From Salvator merianae (taxonomy: Eukaryota > Chordata > Lepidosauria > Squamata > Teiidae): a DNA stretch of 64,000 nucleotides. A model generated the notes under the pieces. That model was given only the letters and a program-made list of their open reading frames with translations, did not search any database and was not told the DNA's origin. Both the position numbers and the translations under genes were made by a program. Shown here in pieces: positions 12,101 through 24,026 of this stretch. Location of the stretch: assembly GCA_003586115.2 (NCBI GenBank), contig QVOM02000112.1, positions 46,368,743 through 46,432,742 of the forward strand. Reading direction: 5' to 3'. Position 1 is the first letter of the stretch. Every line of letters begins with the position of its first letter.

Positions 12101-13185
12101 TGTAACCATATTTAGTCTCAGTTAACTCCCCAAAGAGCAAATGATTCACTTTCTAAATGAACAAATTGTTAAATTAAACCCTGACCTTGAGACTCGTCTT
12201 TGTTCAGAGATCTAGGTAAGCTTGCTTCTGACTGCCGTGATCAGATAGTTTTTTTAAAAGAGTTGAGCTGTATGATGTGAATGCTGTGAAGCACTCGATA
12301 TGGTGAATGGGACCCAATGTGTCATGGGGAGGGTTCTGCCATCCCAAAGCAAAGGATGAGAGAAGTCAGGAGGTAGTAAGCAGATAGATATTTTAAAAAA
12401 GAAGATGCATTTTTTCTCTAATCCCCTACCATTTGCATCAAGCCAGAGAAATTAATAGGTACTTTACTGAAATTTGCAAGTTATGTTTCTTGTAGATATT
12501 TTGTAGTTTAAAAGAAAAATCATTGCCCTTATTTTATCTGACTTCCACTTTCCCCCCTTTCTTTTCCATTTTGAGTAGGCCCTGTTTTCTATTTAGAAAG
12601 GCCTTGCTCTAGGGAGCATTTTCAACTGTCCTGTCAATGTAGCTGGACAGAGTGAATCTTTGAAGACCCTGCTTCCTTACCAGTCCACCTACCCACTTAT
12701 CCATTCAATCATTGGTTTATAATCCCAAAAGAGCTCATCTTTTGTGTTACTGTTCCTTAGCATGGTAAGTACTTTGGGCTTCTGCTGTCAGGGTGAAATT
12801 AGGTACCCACAAATACAGCTCTTTGAGGAATACTTGGTATTTGCATGTCTTCATTCTGTTTCTCTCCATTGTCATATTTTCTCCTTTGAAATCCACTTTT
12901 TCTAGGGCATTCACTTAAGCAGCCTTTACAGAAATGTGTTTTGTTTATCTTTCCCATAGATACTTATTCCTAATGTTGCATTTGTTACATTGGAAACTGC
13001 TTTGCTTGCATTCTTGAACTGAGTGGCACCCTACATACATTTTAGTGAATCTCCTCAATTTTGCTTTCGTGTCTGCATAATATGCAGTAAATACCCCCCA
13101 TATACTATTAGACACATGTAGCTGGTGTAGCAGTTTGTTCCAATGCATGTATTGTCAATATTAAAGGAAATCAACACTGACTGTT
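9111..13185. other. Unassigned 4-kb stretch
   Basis: The longest part of the first half without a recognised repeat. Composition is AT-leaning, and reading frames are at most about 116 codons with no family resemblance. There are no clear splice-bounded conserved frames, long inverted repeats or microsatellites apart from short CTG and TTG runs near 9500. It may be intron or unique intergenic DNA; a cross-species alignment would decide. Confidence 0.5.
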
Positions 13186-13440
13186 CATTGGAAAGACAAA
13201 TACTGAAGCTGAAGCTCAAATACTTTGGCCACATAATGAGAAGACAGGACTCATTGGAAAAGACCCTGATCCTGGGAAAGATTGAAGGCAAAATGCGAAG
13301 GGGTGACATCAGTAGATAGTATCATGGTAGCAATGAATATGAGCTTGGGCAAACTCGGGGAGACGGTAGAGATCACAAGGACCTGGTGTGTTGTGGTCCA
13401 TGAGGTCATGAAGTATCAGATAAGACTGAATAAGGTAAAT
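13186..13440 (+). mobile_element. BovB (RTE) LINE, 3' end
   Basis: The plus strand reads LKYFGHIMRRQDSLEKT and then LGKIEGKMRRG (about 13213-13302), the very characteristic C-terminal end of the BovB/RTE ORF. It continues after a frameshift with a degraded form of the usual last codons and ends near 13430 in ATCAGATAAGACTGAATAA. BovB is widespread in squamates and known for horizontal transfer. Only the last 250 bases remain. Confidence 0.85.
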
Positions 13441-15585
13441 GGTAAGGACACCCTTGAGACTGGTTTACCGCCTGGTGACTATGAAGGCTGCATCCACATG
13501 ACCCTTGAAAGGGTCAGGATCTGGAATGAGACACATTGATCCTGCCACTAGGGCAAATGGCAACGACATCTAAATGCAGCTTGCTCCAATATGGTATTTG
13601 CAACTATGTTGTTTCCATACTGCTTGGTTGATCCCATGGCCTCAAAATGTCTGACTTCCAGTCATGTTTCCAGCCCATTGGAGGCCCGATTGGTGTGGAA
13701 ATTGTGCCTGATAAGATGCTTCTTTCCCCTTTGTACCTCCACTTGTGGGGAGAGAGTGTCTCAGCTTTTGCAGGTTGCCCCAAGGGTAGTCTCTCAGGGC
13801 TTACAAGGAAGTCTCTCCTGGACCAGCAGCGGAGGGAAGGGGGGTGATTAGGGGGTTGGCAAAATTGGACACCACACCCTGAACCTTCCAAGTGGCCATG
13901 CTTCCACCCATGTGACTAGTATCTGCTACCATTATCTCTACCAGTTCTGATACTTGATAATGCTTCCTTTAGCTGCCTTGCCTCTTCCCTAATCAGTCCT
14001 CTCAGTAAATAGACTTGCTGTCGATCTACAGATATATCAGGTATCCAGACAACTTTCTTCCAATTGTTAAAACCTTCAGTTTTTAAACAAGACTTTGAGG
14101 ACTTGCCATTCAGCTCTTTTAAGAAGCTGGCATTATACCGCAGGAGAGGCTGCTAGATAACAGCTATCTCTCAGGATGGGAGTGAACTCCCAGGAGCTCA
14201 GCTGTGTTGGCTCCTTTTGTTATTTTGCTGCACACAGCAAATTCCAGGATGCACAATTTGATGCTATGCTGATGCAGCGTATGGCTAGATGCTGAATGTG
14301 TCTGCAAGATGCTGGCATTTTAAAACAGTATGGGAAATCCTGCTGTAAGTTAAATCTGGATTCTGGGACAATGGTTGGCCGCACGTGGCTTCAGGCCAGT
14401 CTCACAGTCCACCGGAATGCCAAGAGGATGGTAGTGTTTAAAGCATGTCTAGAAACAGCCTTGATTACTTTACAAGGCAATGTAACTGACACTCATCTAG
14501 AGGTCTCCTTGATTCAATATAAGTATATAGTTATGTGCAGTACTGTAGTTGCATTGGTACATACATATTCAAACTACTTTTAGAACCAAGGGGACAGATA
14601 TCGCTTTTTTATGGGAAGTAGGATCTGAAAGAAGGATCACAAACTCTTGTCTACAGTGATACTTTTTGTATTTCACTCCCCTTTAATTACATTCCCCTGG
14701 ATTCCTGTAGTGTTTTCTGTGAGGCATGAATTACTTCTCTGCTAGGGAAGAACTGCATGAAAGGCTTAAAAGCAAACTTTTTTAAAAAATTCCTCAAAAG
14801 GCTGGAAAATAGGTGATGCGCTGCAGCCCTCTCTTTAATGGACTAGAGCAGCTTCTTAAAATGTCAGTCATTGGCCTGAATTTATTAGCTGAGCAGCACA
14901 CTGAATGGTGGGAGTGGATTAGTTTCTGACACACATTATCAAGAAAAGGGAATAGAGCTTGCATTTTGGGTTTTTGTCTTGGGTCCTGGAAAAGGAAAAC
15001 AAGATGAACCCTGGGAATCTGAAGATGGAGACTTATCAGAGAGACATTATGCACTCCTTCCAGCCTCTCCAACCATGCCTGTGTGTGCAAAATAAAGGGA
15101 AGGGATGCATCTGAGTCCTCAGATCACAGGCTCAGACTGCGCATATATGGTGCATATGGCCTTTGGGCATAAATTATTTCCCAAGCTGCTATAGTGCAGT
15201 ATTTTCCAAACTTTTTCAGGTTGCAGAGTAACTGGATGAGTTACAGTATTTTCTATATATGAAGTAAGTATTGTAACAAATTTTCTTTTTCGTGCTTTCA
15301 TACAAACTTCAAATAATAGAAATTGCCCACATGGCATTATGATGTTAACTGTATGGTTTTCATATTTTAACGCTGGGGGAAAGGGTGCTTCATTTCTGGA
15401 GTACTTGGGTTTACGTTGGAGAGTGATCTCATATAAATGTTTCTGTCTATTTGTGAACCTTACTTTCCACGGAATGCTCAGGGTTGTTTACTACAACATC
15501 AGTAATAAGGTGGAAAGACACATTTCATAGGATCAGTTGCTGGCTGTCTTCATTGACATCCTCCCTTAATCCCTTGGAGTGAATG
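13441..15585. other. Unassigned sequence
   Basis: No gene recognised. Near 13486 GGCTGCATCCACATGACCC leads into a small palindrome (TGACCCTTGAAAGGGTCA), possibly a MITE end. The rest (13560-15585) shows no repeat boundaries that I can support. Confidence 0.45.
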
Positions 15586-15589
15586 TAGC

Positions 15590-15935
15590 AGCAGCTGTTG
15601 GAGGGGAGTTGCTGAATCACTGGTCCCCAATCTTGCAGGGAGCATTTCCTAGAGTGGCAGCAGCAAAGACAGATGGACATGCTGGCAGGTGGTGAACAGC
15701 ACAGCACAATGTCCAAGACAGTGATGCTCTTGTCTGGCTTTGGCAGGGAAAGGTCCAACCAGGATTCCTATAACCCAAGGATAGTTTGGAGCAGGTGTTC
15801 CAAGGGAATTGCGGACTCACTAGGTCCCAGTCTTGTAAGGAGTGTCTCCTAGAGTAGCTTCAGCCAAGGCAGACATGTATGCTGACAGATGGTGAGAAGC
15901 ACAGCTCAGTGTCTAAGAGCGTTATGGTCTTCTCT
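15590..15935. repeat. Tandem duplication, period exactly 200 bp
   Basis: The block 15591-15730 aligns without gaps to 15791-15930, an offset of exactly 200 bases. By hand count about 103 of 140 positions agree (74%). Landmarks are TCTTGCAGGG against TCTTGTAAGG and CCTAGAGTGGCAGCAG against CCTAGAGTAGCTTCAG. No further units are seen on either side. The unit is not a family I recognise. It could be a short satellite relic or a repeat within a larger element. Confidence 0.85.
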
Positions 15936-16479
15936 TTTACATTCATAGCCTAATGAATTTCTTGCAACGTGAATTCCACATCATGAGCAGAAACTGATAG
16001 CTGCCACTCTGTTTTAAACTAGCCACAATTCTATAATGTCCATGCTTAAGGAGCTGTCCTTTGTTTACCCTTATGGTTTTAGGAAAAGCCATGCTCTGGA
16101 CTTAGTTTGATTATAGTTTGTTCTTCCTAACAGTTCTTAAAGGAGCCAGTTATTTGTTTGCAATCAGGAGCAAGAACTTCCCACTCTTTTCCTCTTGAGG
16201 AGGGAGAGAGTTCAAGGTTGAGGTTTGGGCTGTGTCTCCACCTACCCCAGAAAGTTGGCTGGAGGAGGGGGAAGGCTTCTTCACTGTGGCTTATGTTGTT
16301 CACCTAAAATGTGGCTTATTATCAGCTGTGTTGTCTCCCATCTCTGCAGTTCTCCATAACTAATTGTTCAGTATAGCAGTCTGCTGATCCTTTCCAACCT
16401 TATATTGTCAAGGAAACATTTGTGAACTGCTCTAGCTAGAAGTACTCCTGCTGGAACTGTTCCTAGCTGGAGTGGTCCA
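15936..16479. other. Unassigned sequence
   Basis: No repeat or gene recognised; unique-looking, of mixed composition. Confidence 0.45.
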
Positions 16480-16875
16480 GCTGTCCCAGATCAGGCCCTG
16501 TACCGCTCTAAAGGCTTCAGTGGCCAGATACTAAAGTTCCAGGTCTCACAGCCCCAGATAGACCTATTTCAGCAGCACCACTTGGTGTGCTGCCAAAATG
16601 GCTCCCCCTGCTAAACGGAACAAGGAGGTATGCACCCTTCCACATACCTCCCTATTCAATTCTAGTGGTCCCTGGACCACCAGTAGACTTCAAAAAAAAA
16701 GATCTTACCAGTATCTTGGTCTAGGTGGCCATTTTGGGCAGTTAGGTTGAGCTACACTCCATGCAGTGTGGATAGAGCAGCCCAGCAGGGGGCACCTCAG
16801 AGTGTGGAATGAGAGGCCCAGAAGGAGTCTAGGCCTCGCACGATACTGGAGTCCTCGTAAATGTGGAAGGACCCT
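16480..16875 (+). mobile_element. Family D MITE, copy 1
   Basis: The right end, CGTAAATGTGGAAGGACCC (16856-16874), is the inverse of the left end of the copy at 28875 (GGGTCTTTCTGTACTTACG). The interiors align as well: GGAACAAGGAGGTATGCAC here against GGAACACAGAGGTGTGCAC there, and AGTAGACTTCAA against GATAGACTTCAG. The left end is eroded. No coding capacity is present. Confidence 0.55.
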
Positions 16876-17257
16876 CTGTGTGAAATTCTTGGTAGAACTG
16901 ACAAATTCTTTTTTATAAAGAATTTTAAGAAGTTCTCACTGGGTTATATTAAATTGCATTGAACATGATACCAGAATTAGTGGAGAATGTATGTTAAATT
17001 TTATTATAGATTCAAATCTTCAGGGGAGAGAAAGAAAACTCAGTGCAAAGCCTGGACCATTAATGGTCATTAATGATGTTCAGCAGGTGGAATGTGACAA
17101 AGTACTGTATGGTCTGATTGCAGTGATCATGATTAAAGGGCAGTCGTGAAGTTATTTTGTGTCAGCATTGTGGATTGTCAAATCTAGGAGGCCTGATAAG
17201 GGTAAGATCTGCATGAGACCTTAATGGCACCATGGAATCATTCTGGTTGTTGCACCC
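16876..17257. other. Unassigned sequence
   Basis: AT-rich spacer between the Family D element and the L2 piece. Nothing recognised. Confidence 0.4.
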
Positions 17258-17600
17258 TTGTTGAACCTCAAAAATGCTCTCAGGGTACAAGATATCAGCA
17301 ATTTTGCACCCTGGGAGCACTCACTGCGCTTCTCATTGTTCTCTGCCTCCTGTGTTCTGTGTATCTACCTGATACAATTCAGGGTGCTAACCTTAACCTA
17401 TAAGGTCCTAAATGTCTTGGACCCCAAATACTACCACCTTCAGTAGCTAGAGGGATGGGCACCCAGGATAGGGCCTTTTAAGTGGTGCCTCCCCAGACTG
17501 GGGAACACTCTCCCCTCTGAGGCGCATCAGGCATTTTTGCTTTACATGTTTAGGAGAGCAGTGAAGACCCACTTATTTTCCATTGACTTTGGCTAAGGAA
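17258..17600 (+). mobile_element. L2-type LINE, ORF2 C-terminal piece
   Basis: The plus strand reads YLIQFRVLTLTYKVLNVLDP (about 17368-17427), the conserved L2 block after the RT. After an in-frame stop it continues with PRLGNTLPSEAHQAF and then FRRAVKTHLFSIDFG, which is the usual ORF end. Frameshifts separate the blocks. The start is uncertain because the sequence upstream of 17300 resembles 5480. Confidence 0.75.
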
Positions 17601-17642
17601 GCAGCTTGGCCATTTCCTGCATTATGCAAAAAGCCCAGGCAG

Positions 17643-17690
17643 AAACATCGAACTGAGAACAAAAGTTCTCCATTTTCGATGTTCCTGTCT
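17643..17690. repeat. Hairpin in an unnamed repeat, copy 2
   Basis: GAAACATCGAACTGAGAAC pairs with GTTCTCCATTTTCGATGTTCC around an AAAA loop, with a small bulge. The stem and its flanks (17630-17730) correspond to 5630-5740. Several stem positions differ between the two copies in ways that keep the pairing. Confidence 0.55.
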
Positions 17691-17730
17691 CTGGGATCAG
17701 TGGCAGGTGTGCAGAAAGCATGTCACTGCT

Positions 17731-19270
17731 GGGACATTTGTTAGTGTGGTGGTCAGATATCACTGAAGCAGCCATCTCCAATTACTGCAGAGGTTCTGCC
17801 ATTGTGTGGAACCTACTGAGTGTAGCTCAAGCAGGACTACTGCCTGTTGTATTTACTGGCTCTGTCCATCCTGGGTTAGTAGAGCATCACATAGTATGGC
17901 TAGACCACTCTCTCCGCATGGGATGGACCTTTAGAGTGGTCCATGGTATGAAAATGACTCTATAGCCCACTCCAGGTGTAAAACACTTGTAATCAGTCAA
18001 TGAAGCAGTATATATAGTTGGTATACCAAACCAGCAGTCCACATGCAGTGTGCAGACTGTGGACTGGTATACTACTCTTGGCACTATTTTGCTGGGCACC
18101 GGGAAGCATCACTGGAAGTGTACCAGATCTGGGTGCCTCGGGTAAAACAGCCCTGGCTGGCAACTTTGGGCCATGTGCAAAGCAGATGACGCTTAGAACA
18201 GTCCAGTGGCAGTCTGCTCCATTGTGGACTGAGTTGCCTGAAGTGGCCCAGTGCAGTGCAGGATAGCCCATGACATTCGGAAATGACTGCTGAATCTTAA
18301 CCTGGCCTTTTAAAAAAATCATATAGTAGATAATCATGGCGCCTAGACTGACTCAAAGGTGTCATTATATGCTTATACGTGAAATCTTTAATTATCTGTC
18401 TTCCAGAGGCAGTTCACCCTGACAGTGTGCTGAAATTGCCCTCAGTGGGTGCCATGGTTGTTGGCTTTATCTTTATAGCAAATGACAGGGACATCTGGGA
18501 AGAGGCACTATGTAATCAGGCTTCGTTGATCCTTCTGCTGTGTTGTTTGTGCCGGCTGCACTCTGGTCAGTACAATCACGATTTAGTTCTGTGTGCTACA
18601 CCATTCCCTTCTCCCCCTGTTCATGATAACCAGAACGATACAACACCCCGGACTGCTTTACTGGGTGCTTCCTTGCCATTGTTAGTGCCCTCTTGGCATT
18701 GTCTTGCTAAGAAAATGGGAGATATGCTTAATATTAGTTGAAACACATAGTGCCATGGTTGCTGGAGTGGGGAGCTGATTACGCAGTGTAGTTTCCGTTG
18801 AGCAAATGGAAACAGTGATAAAATATAAAACAGGCACCAAGGAGAGAGGGATCTAAGGGGGATTAAATAATGAGCCAGCTGAGAATAAACAACTAGTGCA
18901 CTAGAAATGGAAAATGCAATTTCTGCCTGCAAATGCAGGCAGCACAGAAAAAAGTTGAACGCGTGGCATCTTATATGTTATAGTTAATTGGAAGTGCTGT
19001 TATTATGAGGTTATAATGTGCATGGAAGACTTTATTTGAATTCTGAAATATAAGATGTTTTTGCTCACATCAGAAGTTGTATTTAGACTTAAAGAAGAAA
19101 GGGATACTTATGACTCTTCAGTTGAAAAAAAACAAAACACCTTCTTGCTTTGCTTTCTATGTGTCAGGCATCCATGGAATGAAATTATAGGCAGTTAATG
19201 AGGTTTTCCATTTATTGCATTGGTTGTTCCCCTACTTAGATAGTGAGATATCTAGCCTTAAAATATAAAT
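17731..19270. other. Unassigned sequence
   Basis: No gene recognised. The part 17880-18280 has short words (CCGCATGGGATGG, CTGTGGACTGG, GTGGCCCAGTGCAG) that resemble MITE interiors elsewhere, but I could not set boundaries. The part 18300-19270 shows nothing. Confidence 0.4.
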
Positions 19271-19360
19271 TGGAACATAAGGAAGCTAACTTAGCCTGAA
19301 TCAGGCCCATATTCCAGCAGTGACTGTCTTAGTTTTCAGAAAGGACCTTCTGTTGTGAAA
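19271..19360. mobile_element. Short SINE or CR1 3' remnant
   Basis: GGAACATAAGGAAGCTAAC, followed by CCTGAATCAGGCCC, looks like the familiar reptile repeat that begins with GAACATAGGAAGCTGCC. Only about 90 bases remain. The family is not certain. Confidence 0.4.
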
Positions 19361-21020
19361 TCAGGCTGTCTACATTCTTTTATTTTTCTTCCTGCACCTC
19401 TACAGAGTTCATTGTATACATTGTGTTTTTTTATTTAACCATTCAACAGAGTCTGGTTGATCCTTGTTTAGTGTTTTGTCTTAGTTCTATGCAGCATCAG
19501 CCTATAGGAGCAAAATGACTCATTGACTTGGTGCCTCATCTTTGATTGAGCTGCATCAGGCTTTGATCCTCTGTGGGTCAAAGTGTGGTTTGGTATGACC
19601 AAAGTTGAGGGACCCACCAATAACTTGTTGTTGCCCTTATCCTGCAGTGAGAGTCACTGTTGTTCCTGTGTGTGTTTACATGTGCAGATAGTCTCACAAT
19701 TGGGACTGTACTGTCCACTGTGAAATAAGTCCCTTAAACATAACCGGGCTCTGTTCCATATAACACTGTGTTAACATTGATTGTATCGACACAGAAGTTT
19801 AAGTGGCTTGTATTAATATATAGAGATGAACTCTATTAAAATTTCAGAACTGCTAATGAGATTCTGTTAAAAATACCACCTAATGTGGAGGTCAAGTTGT
19901 TCCTGTAAGGAACAGACTTGCCTAGTTGTGATTTTCTGGCTTTTCCTCCTTTCTTGCCAGCTTCCTCACATAAAGGTTCTTGGATGTGGCGTGGCCTGAC
20001 CTGGGTGAAAATTGCCACTGGGCTGGATTCAGTAGAACTGTTCTTAATGTTCTCAACATGGGTCCTGCTGAATCACAGAAAATGATTGTTGGCTGAGCTA
20101 AACTGTAATTTGATTACCACTTTGGATTTAAGCCTTCTCTGGATTAGCAATGCTCTGTTCTTCTGGGCCTGCTCCCAATGGATGTTTGAAGTGTGAAGTC
20201 ATGTGATATAGCCCCATGCCATAACCTTTTTGACAATTGGAATAGTTCCACGAACAACAAGCAAATTTCAGAGGTATACTTGCAAACATATCATAAAGAA
20301 ATAGGATCAGTGCTGTTCAGCTTTCCTTCTACAGACTTGCCTGGCCATTAAGATTGGAAGGGGAGGCCCTTCTAGCACTAAAGTGTGAACAGGTCCTGTA
20401 TTTGGTTTTAGATGTCACCACTGTCTCAGATACAGCTTGATTTTGGAAACAGGTATGGGGGGGTCCTTTCAAGGCAGCTGCATTAAAGGGGTTTCCTGCA
20501 TTTATTGGTGAACTGGTACAGTGCATTCCATAGTCCTCTTCAGGACCTCTTTTTCCACATGCTTGTGTGGACCAGAAGAGGCCCTGCTGCCTGCTAGTAC
20601 TCTCTGTCCACATTTGAAGGAATGTAACCAGACTAAGAGGCCCAAAATGGCTGTCTAGTCCAGGATACCAGCAGACCTTGTGCAAGCTTCAAAGATCATT
20701 TTTGAAACCCTGATACAGAGGTAGACACAATACCTTCAAAGAGTATTCTGTTCAGCCCCACCCTTGTGCACCAGACACAATGCATGAGTGATGGGGTCTG
20801 GGCCAATCAGTGACAGGAATGGGTGGTGCCTATCAGTTGTGCGGACTATAACAGCTGAGGTACCTCCACATTGCTGCCAGCATTCGTTCAGAATAGATGG
20901 CACCCCCACCCCCTCAGTGCGGATGGTTCCTGCTGTGCTTGGTCTAGAACAGGCTAGAGTGCAAAAGTTAAATCACTCAAAGCAAGGTAAATAGGAAAAA
21001 GCCCCAAATTCTAAAAATCA
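19361..21020. other. Unassigned sequence
   Basis: No repeat, gene or strong secondary structure recognised. Frames are below 120 codons and lack family features. Confidence 0.45.
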
Positions 21021-21074
21021 CTTGTATTGGAGGTCTTTCTGTTTATCTCTTGTATTGGAGGTCTTTTTGTTTAC
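21021..21074. repeat. 28-bp tandem duplication
   Basis: The unit starting CTTGTATTGGAGGTCTTTCT at 21021 repeats at 21049 with one change within the first 20 bases. Two units only, so a recent local duplication. Confidence 0.85.
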
Positions 21075-23300
21075 CGATAAGCAGTTGAAGACTTTGCCCC
21101 TTGCCTTTTGAGCTTTTAAAAGTCTTTCTCCGTATTGTTTACCTTTCTCTTTACTAGACATCATTCATAATGCTTTATATTTTGATAAATGAATTTGTAT
21201 ATTATGCAATGCTTTGGAATTTTTTTATGGAAAAGTAATATTGAAGAAAGTTATAAATAAAGAAAGGGTAGGTAAATAAGAGAAAATATTTTTCTTCTTC
21301 TTCACAGACTGTCAGGAAATGAGAGAAGGGTAAACAGGGTTATTCTGTGTGCTGAAATCCATGCCGGATCTGAACTAATTTTCTGTTGGTGGTTTAGTTT
21401 TCAAGCTGTGCTAGCTTCTGCCAGGAGTCAGGATTAAGGGTGGCAAGGAGCTTATACAGTGCACACCTGGCTTTCACAAATGAGAGGAGGGCTAAAGGAG
21501 GGCCTGGGCAGCTGTGACCCAGTAAACTGTTTCTTATGAGCACAAACCTGGGAGTGTGAGCACAGCATTCGAGAGGAATAGCATTTCCTTAACGATCACC
21601 CAAGGAAGCTTTTCTACCCAACATGTAATCATTTTGACCGTTCCAACTGTACTAACTTGCATCAGAAGGAAAGTGCTATACGGATCACTTTCAGAGAGGC
21701 AATTTTCTAAAATTACAACTGTGGTGTTACTGAAATACAGAGTTGTCACTTCATGCATGTGTTTTCTCTATTTCTGCTTCTTGCATGGTGTTAAAATGTG
21801 TTTGAAGTGGAGGCCAGTAACTGCACAGGATTAGAGCAAAGTGTAATTTACAGAGTGTGCTATTTTTTAACGACGACTACAGAATAACAGAGAAGAGGAA
21901 AGGAAAAAAAGTGTGGAATAAATTACGTTCTTGTTTGCTGTGTGGCAAGGTACATGAAGACAGGTATTTGATCCATTTTTGTTTCCTGGGAGCAAGGGCT
22001 GAGGAAGATACCTGCAGCTTTCCCATGAATTCCATTAACTTCAATATGGGAAGTTGATCCTTACTGCATTTTTTTTGAAACCATTGTTAAAGTTAATAGA
22101 GATCCCCACCTATGAAGAAAAAAATGGAAGAAAATTATTCTCCATTATTTAGGAATGATTTGGGAGGGAAACATCATGGTAGGGAATATTTGGAAAAGAA
22201 AAACAAGTCAGTGTTAGGGTGTGATCAGACAGTGCTTTTTTCACTCATCTCTTTACAAAAAAGTGTCTCAAACAGTTTGAAATGCCTTCCAAACAGTTAT
22301 CCAAATATGCAGTTTAGAACCTACCTCTTTCTGCCACACTTCAGCCCATATTCATATCCAAACCAGGCAACAAGTACCCTGACTATGAGTGCTACTCACT
22401 GATTGGCCACTCAGCAGGAAGCCCCTGCCTTTTTCCTGCCCAGCCCAGCTTAAAGAAAGAGATACCTTCAGAACTATGAAATCCTGAATGTTGCAAAGAT
22501 TTTTCTGAGCCTTCAAACCAGGATAAGGTAAATACAGGAGAAAAATGTCTGTTACTGCATGCTCCAATTTGTCCAGAGGGCACCTTTTTAAGTGTGTCAA
22601 ATCGCACCCTTAAGTATCCCTTCCTTGTTTGCCATCTGTCCAACCCAGTGTGTTGCTTCCAAGGGTTGGACTAAAATTCCACTGTTCTCTTATGATGTGT
22701 AGTTTGGCCTAACCTAGGGCTACTGCTGGATACCCAGCCTCCTGCTTCAATAAGTTAACATCAACTGTGAGAGGAATCAGTTGTTGTGATTCTCTGCTAA
22801 AATTCTACTGCTGAATTTCCTTGTGGGGCTCGATTCCTTTGGGTATCATTGAATTTCTCAGCTGCATTTTCCTTTCTCTCTAGCAACAAATGTGCTCTCT
22901 GTGTCCTGCCAACAGGCTAGGTTATAATAAAAGTGAATGAACAGAATGAGACAGTGAACTGGATTGAAAATGGTACCCAGTATTGGTATGCAAGTCAGGT
23001 AGTGAGGTTTCTGTGGTAAACCTCATGACTGAGGGGAAAAATCAGCTCCTCTGCTTTGAGTTTAATGTGACTTGCCTGCTTTAGGAGGCAGCAATTTAGC
23101 AATTACATAGGGAGAACAGATTTTGAAACAGTCCATATTAAAGGATCAGGTAATATGCCTGTTATGGACAAGAATGATAGAATGCAGGATTTCAGTTAAC
23201 TACAACTTAATCACTGCAAAATCTTATACTTGTGCAATTCCACACCAAAAGCCCATTAATCTAAGCTTACTACATTCCCAGCTACATTCTTAACTATAAC
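21075..23300. other. Unassigned sequence
   Basis: AT-rich, with no repeat or gene that I can name. Short frames near 21556-21834 and 22112-22402 show no conserved motif. Confidence 0.45.
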
Positions 23301-23690
23301 GTTAATGGAATAAGAGAAGAGATCCTGTCCTGGATTGGTAACTGGCTAAAGGGTGGGAAAAAGAGAGTAGTAATAAAAGGTCAGTTCTCAGAGTAGAAAG
23401 AGGTGAGAAGTGGGGTCCCGTAAGGTTCAGTATTAGGGCCCGTGCTTTTTAATTTATTCATAAATGGTCTAGAAATAGGGGTAAGTTGTGAGATAGCAAA
23501 GTTAGCTGGTGACATGAAATTGTTCAGGGTAGTAAAAACTGAAAGTGATTGTAAAGAGCTCCAGAGGGTTTTCTTGACACTGGATGAGTGGGCAACAAAG
23601 TGGCAAATGCATTTCCAAGTGCAAAGTGATGCACATTGAGGCAAAGAACCCCAATTACACCTATAATCTGATGTCTAGGTTCCCAGAATA
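23301..23690 (+). mobile_element. CR1/L3-type LINE, RT fragment
   Basis: The plus strand encodes ILSWIGNWLKGGKKRVVIKG, a degraded [10 protein letters not shown] block (proline then stop), LFNLFINGLEIGV and then KLAGDMKLF at about 23499-23525. The catalytic FADD has become LAGD (23502-23513), so one essential aspartate is lost. A TGG codon has become TAG at about 23394. The fragment ends after the KNPNYTYNLM block near 23675. Both ends are truncated; an antisense L2 begins directly after it. Confidence 0.85.
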
Positions 23691-23699
23691 TCAGAGGGT

Positions 23700-24026
23700 G
23701 ACTATTTCAGAAAATAGGTACCACCACAAAGAAGGCCTGACTGCAGGTAGTGATAAACTGACATTCAGCAATTTGTGGTACCTGCAGCAGGACTTCCTCT
23801 GAAGATTTGAATGATCTCCCAGATCTATACTGAGGAAGGCAGTCTGCTAAGTAAGCTGGTCCCAAGTTGTTAAGGGCCTTGTATGCCAAAGATAAAACCT
23901 TGAATCTTACCCAGTAGCTAACTGGCAACCAGTGCAGGTCCTTAAGCCAGATGTGACACGTGTATGGCAAAATGCCCTACTCAACAACCAGGCTGCCACA
24001 TTTTGCTCTAGTTGCACATTCTGGAC
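23700..24026 (-). mobile_element. L2-type LINE, antisense, first half
   Basis: The minus strand reads LKDLHWLPVSYWVRFKVLSL and then YKALNNLGPAYLADCLPQY (about 23950-23830), the L2 block after the RT, in an open frame of 87 codons. The element is cut at 24026 by a MITE and resumes at 24707. Confidence 0.8.
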
